Below are positions 1 through 9,743 of a stretch of DNA of 64,000 nucleotides, piece after piece (position 1 is the first letter of the stretch; each line of letters opens with the position of its first letter). The stretch is taken from positions 45,785-109,784 of the forward strand of contig FWWN02000590.1 of the NCBI GenBank assembly GCA_900175165.2, written 5' to 3'. A program made the position numbers and the translations under genes. This stretch comes from Rhizomucor pusillus (lineage: Eukaryota > Mucoromycota > Mucoromycetes > Mucorales > Lichtheimiaceae). The notes beneath the pieces were generated by a model, which worked only from the letters and a program-made list of their open reading frames with translations, was not told the DNA's origin and did not search any database.

Positions 1-1
1 T

Positions 2-3000
2 TGCGGCAACAATCTTCACATTAGTTTGCGCGTGGATGAAGCACATATCCAGAGAATATTGGAACTCGCGCGAGGGTATCAAGGCGAATATCTGCAGCTA
101 TTGCGGGTCTTTGTGAAAGCACAGGGGAAACTGCTCAAGAAACATCAAGATTGCATTGTACGCTGCATCATGGATAAGCGAGAGATCTATGTTCCTTTCG
201 AAACTGCTGAAGACATGTTAACTTTTGGCCAGGCGGACTACTGTGCAGCGTTGCTTGAACTGCTTTCTGTCTGTGGGCAAAACGACAACACCTTTGCACA
301 ATCGGTACTGTAGATGAAAGCGATGCAATATCCTAGATACCTGGATACTAACGAAGCATTTTCAAGTTTGCGCGCACGTTGTTTTCCATCCACGATCTCG
401 TTACAGTCATTACTTTTAAAGAAGCTCGTCTCAACGTCAAAGCTTCAGCCTATCAGTTTCTGGCATCCATCTATCTCGATAACGTAGAGCTACCGAGCAA
501 CGTCCCTATAAGCGAAGATCCCGAGATTCTCGGCTTGATGGATTCGTGCTGCGATGCGATGAGCGAATTGAAGCCCGAGTCGAGTCCAGAGATGGTCCAC
601 TATGTATATCACGGCATTTTGGTATTTCTGCGATCCATGTTTGAACATCATCTCAATGCAGAAATAATCGTGGACGAGAGACTGCGGCGACTTTGCCCTA
701 AACTTGTCGATTTGGCCGTCGGGTTGCTGCAGATAACAAATGCTGGTAGCGACCGCAAAGCATTGAAGAATGCACTGGCTTGCTTGGATTCAATGATTAA
801 CGTGGCCGGATTTGGAAGCTCGGTAGAACCTGATCGTCTACGCGAAAAACTTCGACGAGCGATCGTAAAGGCAAACGACAAACGGGACAAAATTACAAGA
901 CTGATGGATTCTATCAATGCGAAATTCCAAGGATTTATCCGCGCGCTTATGGCTCACAATGATGTCAAAATGCTGATGCACAATGAATTTAAACAACTGG
1001 GTAAGAATATCCTCAAGTACATCAGTGTTGATACTATATACTTACTTTCCCTTTTAAAATCAGGTTCGCATTTCAGTCTTGCTCACGCATCCTCCAAAGA
1101 CGATGTAAAGTCATTAATTGATTACTTGTCCATGATGACCAACGTCAAAGAAGTCGATCCGCGCGAAGGATACCAAGTAGCTACGATCAGGCTGCTAGAA
1201 GAAATTCCTCTGCAATACATCCGAGAACGCTCAAAACAGAACCATCTCGATGATCCTATGCGTTACGAATTACTGGAGAAGAAAAAAATGCATGCACAAA
1301 ACACACTCAATCGCCTTGGATGTACACTCGTAGCGCAAAACTTGTTGTCTTCGCCTAGAAAGAACATCTTTGAAGCTGCAATCAAGCTACTTATTGCGCT
1401 GTTGGAAGGTGGCAACAAGAACGTGCAAGATAGACTCGAAGAGTACTTTTACAGTATAAGGTAATATTTCAGGATCTCAAGTTGTATCCATATATTTAAC
1501 GTATGTGTATACGTATAGAGAGGAGCGTTTCTTCTACTCGTTCCACCATCGACTGCAGACCAGCATCGAATCCCTCAAAGAAGCGCAAGTTCACCTTGTG
1601 CGGGCGGCGCAAAAGATGCACCGACAGCAGTTTTCTGTCAACAACAGCAACAACAACGATGCAAAGGGAAATGGTGGTGCTCAGCCGCCCTCAAAAACTC
1701 ATCATCATCGACGACAGTTATCTTCTTTGGACCCGACTCGGCGGCGAACAATCATGTATGACAGCCAAGTGGGCGCGAACCAGTTTGGACAGCAGTCAGC
1801 AGTTGTGTATCAAAAATTTGCATCGTTGATGACAGAAGAGACGGCCGAGTTTGGAACCACGAGCGAGGAATTTGAGAGCATGCGAGACACGATGCGTGCG
1901 CTGCAATTGATGGTGGAAGGTCACAATATCAATCTGCAAAGATACTTGGCTAAACAACCAGACAATATCAAGAGCTTCAACATTGTTCAGGATGTTGTCG
2001 AGTATCTCCACGCTATCGCGCCTATATGCAACATCCAAAATGTTCGACTCATCATCCAGGTGCTGGATACGATAACCGATTTGGCTCAAGGATGCCCAGA
2101 GAACCAATTAACCATCTTTACCCACAAGATTGTCAATCCAGCAAACATAATTCTTCGTGAATCTTACAACAACTGTCCGTCTTCCCTCATCGACGAGCTC
2201 AAGGTATTGCAATTGGACTTACAAAATGGCCAACTACTTACGTTGTTCTTCTACCAGAGTAAAGTCATGATATGCTTGTTGAGTTTGCTGGAAGGCGGCA
2301 TGGACAATAGCGAGATGATATTCAGAGAAATGGCAGCCTCGTTGGATTTATCGGTTGTCATTCGGAATATGAGTTTGACGTATGACAGCAATGTAGATCA
2401 TCTGAACTCGTCTGGAGTCTATGAAAAATTGGAATGTGGATTTCAATACTGCATGCTGCTTATGACCTTGTGGCCTGCACTTCCGGAAAACCAGGTTCGT
2501 TGTAGATTCTTCCTTGTATAGATGTAATTATCCTGATGTTAGTGCAGCGAGCCATACTCGCGGGTAATCAAGCATTTGATTTCTTCCAGAAAAACACAGG
2601 CAAGATCGAAGTCGTCATGGATTACAATCAGGAAAAGCAGCTATCGCGCGTACTTTTCCCTATACCCGAAATATGCAAATATCTACGAGAGGATACCAAG
2701 CAAAGGTTTTTGTGGAATGTGAAGCGGTAAGTCGCAGGCAAGGTAATCGGTGGACGGTGTGAATATTAAATTGATGGTCTATTAGGGACTCTCCCTCTGC
2801 AAAAATTGAGGATTTTGTACAGCTTTCAAATAATATCATATACGAGTAAGTATTAAAACTCGAAAACATATTTTGTTACCTTGAAGAGTACGACTAAACT
2901 TTTTGAATAGGATCGAAAGCCACGCCAAAGTAGCGAGCAACAAATACCTGTCCATGTTATCTAATCACAGCAAACTGTGGTGGATAGCAGCATACGCGAC

Positions 3001-4540
3001 AACAGTCCTTTTGAATATGCTGATGCTTGGATGTTCCTCGACCTTTTTGACTTTGAGCGATCCAGACAACCGTGCCTTCTGTTACCGGTTTGAAAATGCT
3101 CTTCACACGCTGCTGGGACTTTTACATATTATATTCTGGAGCATGTCCACTGCTGAATTCAGTTTTGTACAGCTGCCTATTATTGTGAATCGCAATAATC
3201 CTAGCAAGCAGCAGCAGATGTTTGGACACGACGCCAATCGATCGGATACATTGACGATGGAAATATTTTCGCAGAGCGTGGTAAGCATCCGATACGTAAA
3301 TTTACCCACGAACAATCCCCTGAGTTAAATCATGCCATCTCTGTAATAATATAGAAAATCGATTTCTCGTCCATCGCGGGGCAGTTACTGGAACGCTCGT
3401 TCCTTTATCATGTTATCATGCTATGCCTGTCATTTGTTGGGTTCTACAATCCTACATTTTACTCTCTGCATTTATTGGACTTTGCATTCCGCGACCGCGT
3501 TCTGCAAGGTGTCATTGCAAGTATTACCCTCAATGTCAATCCGATTTCTAGAACGGCAAGTATATTGTTGATCATTTAATGTGCGAGCAATACCTAACAC
3601 TAAAGATTTAGGCTTTATTTGGAATTATCGTCGTATATATCCACAGCGTCGTCGCGTATGTTTTCTTCCGGGATGAATTTGACATCTCCAAAGGCCTGCA
3701 CTGTTCGACCTTGTCCCAATGTTTTGTTACCATCCTTTCTCACGGTGTCCGCGCTGGAGGAGGTATAGGTGATATACTGGAACCGGACGATAGCGTGGAA
3801 CCTCGCGGTTGGCGAACGGCTTTCGAAATGTCATTTTTCCTTCTCGTTGTTGTTTTCCTGCTTAATGCCATCTTTGGTATTATCTTTGATACATTCGGTC
3901 ATTTACGCGATGGTAATGTATATTATTGGAATATGTACTCGTTGCGATGATGCTGATCATTTTTTTAATCTACAGAGCGATCGGCTGTGCAACAGGATAT
4001 AAAGAATTGTAAGTTACAGTTCGAGACTCCTCTAGAAAAATTTACAAACTGGCTGACAAACGCCACTCCTTTGCAGCTTGCTTCATATGCAGTATCCCTG
4101 CAATAGAATTTCAAAGGCAGGAGAAGAATGGTTTTGACAAGCATGTTAAGCACGATCACAACATTTGGTACGCAGTAACAGTTCATTGAGATCTGCAGGA
4201 TATATGAAAGCTAAACACGCCTTGTTGTGTACGTTTTTGTGTAACTAGGCAGTACTTGTTCTTCTTGGTGCATCTCAAGACCAAGGATCGAACAGAATAC
4301 ACGGGACCCGAATCGTACGTAGCTGACTGTCTCAAAGATGCAAACTACAACTTTTTCCCAGTCAACCGGGCCTTGTGCCTGCGCCAAAAGGAACAGGACG
4401 ACACGGAGCGTCTGGAAAAGCTTGAAGAGACAGCGCACAAATTATTAGAAAAGATGAATAGTCTAGAAGAGAGTGTGGATAAGCTTTCAGAGTCACAGAG
4501 CCGATCGCGCTCGAACAGTCTGATGCTTTCCCCAATGTAG
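2..4540 (+). CDS. Inositol 1,4,5-trisphosphate receptor (IP3R) calcium channel, 3' part
   Basis: Ligand-gated calcium release channel, expected in an endomembrane. The 5' part lies outside the window. Exons read: 2-304, 367-1460, 1519-2494, 2548-2726, 2786-2845, 2911-3280, 3355-3555, 3612-3912, 3976-4008, 4077-4167, 4249-4540, giving about 1,299 residues in one continuous frame. Seen: RIH/RIH-associated helical region (about 0.4-2.7 kb), hydrophobic transmembrane segments (2.95-3.9 kb), a pore loop with selectivity filter GGGIGD (about 3,755), the following pore helix with IIFDTFGHLRD, then the post-pore zinc-binding segment CFIC...HVKHDH and the highly conserved TEYTGPESYVA. A charged coiled coil and serine-rich tail close the protein. 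In animal IP3R the filter reads GGGVGD and in RyR GGGIGD; the tail after the pore is IP3R-like. Intron 3556-3611 must use a GC donor to keep frame. The next gene starts 127 bp downstream. Confidence 0.95.
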
Positions 4541-4666
4541 CCTGTGGCTCGGGAAAGCTTTGCCTCCTGTTCGGGAAATGAAACTTGCCAGCTTTTGAAA
4601 TCCAGTTTCAATTCATCGAATGCACACAATCCTCTTTTCCCTTTTCCCGATTTTTGCCCTTGTATT

Positions 4667-7365
4667 ATGTCGCGCAGTACCGGCCCAGGGTTGCCCTCGA
4701 ATGGCCGTACGCATAAGTTTCCATTTAGATCACGCACCGCACCTCTAGAGTCTGCCTCGAACAGCTCCTCCGGGTCGAAAGAACCGAGCAAGCCAAGAAA
4801 GCTAAACTCGTTACTGTGGTTCAGCAGGGAACCGGATCACAGGAATACGTCAGATTACAATCAACAGAGTCAGCCTTCGATACCCAGCCACGACCGATAC
4901 GGTCCAGGATCGAATTTGAGCTCGCGAGCAGATATCAATGAGGACAACTACGACGATGATGATGATGATTCGGACAACGGCACAGTGTTGCCTGGACAGG
5001 GGCATTACACATTAAGAGTCATCAACCCTGACCCGGTTGAATCATCATCATCATCATCCTCTGAGAGCGAAGATGAAGGAGAACAACAAGACAACAAGCA
5101 AGCTGATAACCGGCAAAAGCAGGAGAATGGAGGAGAAACGCTAAAGTTACAAGTCGAAGAAGAGCGATGTCCATCTAAAGACAAAAATCCGATGCTTACA
5201 GTAACAGATCACGGCCATTTGGGACCCGTAGCTGCCGCCAACAGCAACGTCTCGTTTGTGAGCAGTTTTCTGTCGACTGAAATATCGCCCACTGCATCTT
5301 CGCTGTCACTCGGTACGACAAACAGCAATGTCGGCACGTCGCTGCCGAGCAGCTCTGGCGGTGCTCAAGTGGAACTCGTACGGCGGCAATCCAAGATCGA
5401 GCTGCAGGAAAACAACGCGGACTGGTTACCGCCACTCGACTTGACCCCGTTGGACTGGACTATACCCGTTCAGGGAGCAACTGCGCCGTTGGCACCGCCT
5501 CCTCCTCCTCCTCCTCCTCCTCCTGTCACTAACAGAGCAGTGCTTGGACCTGTTGCGTCGCAGCAGGAAGCGGTTACCATGGTTGCGTCACCTTTAACGC
5601 TGACACCTGTCACGGAATCAGCTCCAGAAGATCGATCGTCGAGAGCATCAGCAGGATCGGCGAGCCGCCACCACCACCATAGGGTATTATCTCCTGCAGC
5701 TCCTCCCAGCATAGTGAACAGCGGGATTGTGCCTTCTTCTCTATATGGCAATCGATCAGTGGCAAGCACTGCCAAACAAAGTATATTGGTAACGTCTGCG
5801 TGAATGCCGCGTTATTTTTAGACAAAAAAAGCTGACTGACTTTACAGACATCTACCTTGGCACAAAGCGCAGAGTATTCAAAGTACTGGAAAGCGTCGCA
5901 CAGCTTGACGAACGATCCACGTGCGCTCAAGATGTACCGACAAATGGCTGAAAAGACCAACCTCCAGGACAGCCAACTTGCTTATGCCAAATATTTGCTA
6001 GAGATTGCCGAGTACTACGATAAAGGAAACAACAAAACACAACAGCTGTTGCAGCAGCAGCACCGTCACGCGCGATCACAATCTTCTTCATCCACGGCGG
6101 CTGGCTCGTTAGACGTGAAACGTGGCAGAGCAAGCCTGCAGCTTCTTCCCCTGCGCCATCTGAGGATCGGCAGCGAGGGTGACGACGACTCTGGACGCAA
6201 AAAGCGGGCGTTGCAGGAAGAAGGGATACGCTGGATAAAGCGACTTGCTAAGCAAGGCTACGGCGAAGCAGCGTACCTTCTCGCAACTATGTACGACCAA
6301 GAAAAGTATGGGCTTCGACGTCAGCCGTTGAAGTCATTCAAGCTGTATGAGATCGCTGCATGCGCAGCAAAGATGCCGGAAGCGCTGCATGGCATTGCCA
6401 CCTTTCACGAAAGCCAGGGCAATGCATCGGAAGCGGTAGCCTATTACAAAGCTGCAGCGGAGCAAGGGCTCGTGGACAGCGTGCATGTAAGTTTACATAC
6501 ACTGTCAGCAATTGCAAATCTGACGTGGCGGTGGCGTTACTTATACATCTTAGCGTATGGCCCTGATCTACCTTCACGGCGAACTTGGGCAACGCCAGAA
6601 CATGACAGCCGGGCTGGATGTGCTGGCACAGGCAGCCGAGAATGCCACTGAAGCGTGTCCCGAACCATTGTTTACATTCGGCCAGGTCTTGGCAAATATA
6701 TACCCGCGCGCAGATATCCCGTCCGAGTTGGTCCAGACATACGGCGGTGCACCCGCTTGCGTAAAGTGCTTTGAACGCGCTGCAGAGTATGGTCATATCG
6801 AAGCGCAGTCGCAGATAGGATTTATCTATGAGTATGGCCTCTACGGTGCACCCGTCGATTTGAAGACAAGCTTCAAGTGGTACGAAAAGGCAGCGGCGGC
6901 GGCTGAGTGGAAAGATGCCCGTGCGATGCTTGGACTTTCTCGGTTGTACAATGGTGGTACGCATTACCCCGATGATTCGTCTGAGCAAGATCGCTTGGCG
7001 CGCGATGTCTCCGGGTGGACCGAGCGTAACGAAGACCTCGCCTTTAGCTGGTGTGACAAGGCTGCAGAGCAAGAAGACGAGGAAGCGTTGTTTGTGTTGG
7101 GGTAAGCATAAAAGAACACTAATCTTGTCTTTATTGCTTACACAGACATCTCTCTAGACGATTTTACGAGTATGGATTTGGAACTCCAAGAGATCTTGCA
7201 AAGGCACAAGGTTACTACCGTCAAGCAGCATTGAAAGGCAACAAGGATGCGATTGAACTCTTGAAAAGAAACAATAATTTTAATGCTCGAAGTATCCAGC
7301 AGCAGCAGCAAAAAGACGGTGCAACGTCTCGTCGAGACTCTTCAAGCACCTGTGTAGTCATGTAA
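4667..7365 (+). CDS. Sel1-repeat protein, Skt5/Chs4-like chitin synthase regulator with CaaX box
   Basis: Exons 4667-5788, 5848-6486, 6554-7101, 7146-7365; about 842 residues. The N-terminal ~370 residues are low-complexity (Ser-rich, an Asp run, a nine-Pro run). The rest is a series of Sel1-like helical repeats (for example GYGEAAYLLATMYD and GHIEAQSQIGFIYEYG). The protein ends CVVM, a farnesylation-type CaaX box. Yeast Skt5/Chs4, which activates chitin synthase III at the plasma membrane, has the same design: disordered N-terminus, Sel1 repeats, CaaX end. That function is inferred from architecture. ATG 4667 is chosen because the longer open frame upstream has no earlier ATG. It lies 127 bp after the IP3R stop on the same strand and converges with the next gene. 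Confidence 0.85.
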
Positions 7366-7598
7366 TAATCCTTTGTATATCCATTTTCCTTCTTCCTCCC
7401 TTACCCCACCAACCCCCCACCCATTTATCTCGCCACAGCAGCATCCCTATTTTGACCTCAGACATCCCTCCTCTCTTCTTGCTATTATTTATCATTATTA
7501 TCGAATTGAAAACATACCCATTTTTCTGTTTTTTTGCATACATCACAAGTCTTTCTCGATGTCTTTGATTTTACAGGGAGATTATTGATAAAAAAAAG
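7366..7598. other. Convergent 3' spacer
   Basis: A 233-bp AT- and pyrimidine-rich spacer between the stop codons of the Skt5-like gene and the minus-strand NCD1-like gene. Nothing coding is seen; it must hold both 3' ends. Confidence 0.6.
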
Positions 7599-8956
7599 TT
7601 AAGAGGAAAAGGAACGGCTTCTTTCATTTAATGAATGTGTTCGGACATCACTTTCTCTGCTAGGTATTGTGGGAGTCATGACGCTGCTTATAGACATTTT
7701 TACTTGCATTTGTTCCGTCATGTTCCGTCCAAGTCGCTGCTGCTGCCCACCTCGTCGCCGCTGATATACTCCTCCTTGATTCCACTGTTCCTCCTGTTCT
7801 TCACTTTCGCGCCGTTCTCGACGGCGCTGCAGTTCCTCTTGTAACTGTTCTTGCCGTTGCTGCAGCTGTTTCTGTTTCTGTTTTTCCTGTTGCTGGCGGG
7901 CCTGTTGTTGAATTTGGTGCAGCTCCTGTTGAATCTCATTTTCTTCTGCCTTTTGCTCTTGACTACTGCTCTGCTCCTGGCTACTGCTTTGCTCCTGGCT
8001 ACTGCTCTGCTCTTGGCTACTGCTTTGCTCCTGGCTACTGCTCTGCTCTTGGCTACCGCTCTGATCTTGGCTACTGCTCTCCTGCTGCTGTTGCTGTTGC
8101 TGTTGCTCTTCTGATTCGCGGTTGGAATTGTCACTCTCTTCCGAGAATCCGCTGTCGCTTCGTTCTGTTTTTCGCTTCTTTGTGTACCATTGATGTTTGC
8201 GCTCTTGCGAACGCAGCTTGCTAACCTCTTGCTTCAATGCTTTCTTTTGTATCTCGTCCAGTTGTGGACGATTTTTCTCTCTTCTCAACTGTCGTTCGAT
8301 TTCTTTAATCCGTTGACGTCGTTCTTCAGACGCTCGCTCGGCTGTAATCGTCTTGGTATGCAGCTGCTGTTGCTGTTGCTGTTGTCTTCCTTCAGAGTCT
8401 CGCCTTTGCGCTGCAAGCAACTTTGATCTGCTTTTGCCGCGCTTATATTCGTATCCATCATCGAGCAGTTTCTGTTTCGCAAGTTCTAGCAATCGACCTT
8501 TGTTTGCTAGCAGCGACGGGTTCAGAAGCGCAATCTCCTTGGCTGCATGGTTGATGGCAACTTCGTATGCTGTCAATGCACGATCTCCGTTTCTTCCATA
8601 TATCGTCGCATTTGCTGTAATAATGTCATTTGCGGGCGGGTATTCAACGACGGGCTACAAATGTGCGTCAGACAGCGTCAATACCTTGGGGAACGAAAAT
8701 TGACCAAATCTGGCACACTCACGGTATTTTCAGACGATTCTCTTAGAGTACGGAGCGCTCGTTTCAAGCGGACAGCGTGGAAGGGCAGCATTCTAACAGC
8801 AGCCAAGAGTTCCCCAAGCTCCTGATCGTTGAAACTTAGTAACTGCGGCAGGTCATTTTCTCTTGCGCCTGCTTGAATGAAGGAATCGTAGTAGGACTCA
8901 AGCTCCTCTTTGCGTAACAGTTCGCGTAACGATGGTAACGGTTGGCCACTCGACAT
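7599..8956 (-). CDS. Glutamine-rich protein with N-terminal NCD1/SAM-like domain
   Basis: Exons 8956-8723 and 8654-7599; about 429 residues. ATG 8956 opens a helical domain of ~70 residues (SLRELLRKEELESYYDSFI ... LPFHAVRLKRALRTLRE) that resembles the NAB conserved region 1 / SAM-like fold used for protein-protein contacts. A second conserved-looking segment follows the intron (TAYEVAINHAAKEIALLNP). The remainder is basic and glutamine-rich, predicted coiled coil, with a nearly perfect tandem repeat of six residues (SSSQEQ) at about 7,955-8,070 and poly-Gln runs. No catalytic motif is seen. A scaffold or transcription-cofactor role would be inference only. The intron (8655-8722) has a consensus donor (GTGAGT) and keeps phase 0. 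Confidence 0.7.
7955..8070 (-). repeat. 18-bp tandem repeat coding for SSSQEQ
   Basis: About six consecutive near-identical 18-bp units inside the NCD1-like gene. Each encodes Ser-Ser-Ser-Gln-Glu-Gln with minor variation (one unit is SGSQEQ). It is in frame, so length changes would keep the protein open. Confidence 0.85.
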
Positions 8957-9743
8957 TGTATTGGGCTCCAAGGCTGCGGCGGGTGAGATGTTGGCTAGGT
9001 GCGGGCGTATGTATAGGGTGGAGAAATTGGCTGCAAGCAGCCAGCTGACCTTTTGGAACTTTACGCGCCACGCCCAGCCACCAAGGTACAAAACCCATTT
9101 AATGTTTGCTTCTTATATGCGTTAGCATAGCGATTGATCTGTTGTGCAGTAACACGATATCCATGTATTATACATTAGCCACGCTATATTTTTTTCCTCT
9201 TGTGCTACCGTATCATCTTCCCCTACTTCGTTCCTCCAGGGGTCAACGACTACCACGTCCTGATCCGATCAAGAGACCTACATTGATGTGTACGTAATCA
9301 TTTTATATTCCCATGTGTTGACTGAGCTTTACAGGAATACGTATGTACACTTTGAAAGGCATTATTCGACCGCGCTTGGAAGACAGCCAGAAGTACAAGT
9401 AAAAATGAAGGGAAGAGTTGTCGCGCAAATTCCAGCTCGACTCGCAGCGTTCGATGCTTGATCCTAACCGCGAGCTATTATCATCAGAAATTTCTCGACT
9501 ACAGAGCGTGCCGTATCATCACATCATCTGACTGATATCTACAGCGAATAACTGCCAAGTGTATTTTTGCATTATCGAATCAGCCTATTGATATCTCGAT
9601 CAGCCTTTAGATGTCAATAAAAATTATACTACTATATGTTTTTACAAAAACGTTTACTGGGAGAACATATGTATTTGCAAGTAGAAAATTGATATACATT
9701 GTGACTAAGGAATACGCCCGAGATATGTGCACAGGTTGGGTTT
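8957..9743. other. Intergenic, possible unresolved short gene
   Basis: Promoter side of the minus-strand NCD1-like gene and 3' side of the repeat protein. On the plus strand a convincing intron signature (donor GTACGT about 9,291, acceptor TTTACAG about 9,336) is followed by a frame open to about 9,460. I could not find an upstream exon with an ATG in a matching phase, so no gene is called. Confidence 0.35.

Noticed and set aside
6338..7072. Minus-strand frame of 244 codons under the Skt5-like gene
   Set aside because: Overlaps Sel1-coding exons on the other strand and shows no family resemblance.
7955..8070. Tandem 18-bp units considered as a CRISPR-like array
   Set aside because: Units are contiguous with no spacers, in frame inside a gene, and the genome is eukaryotic.
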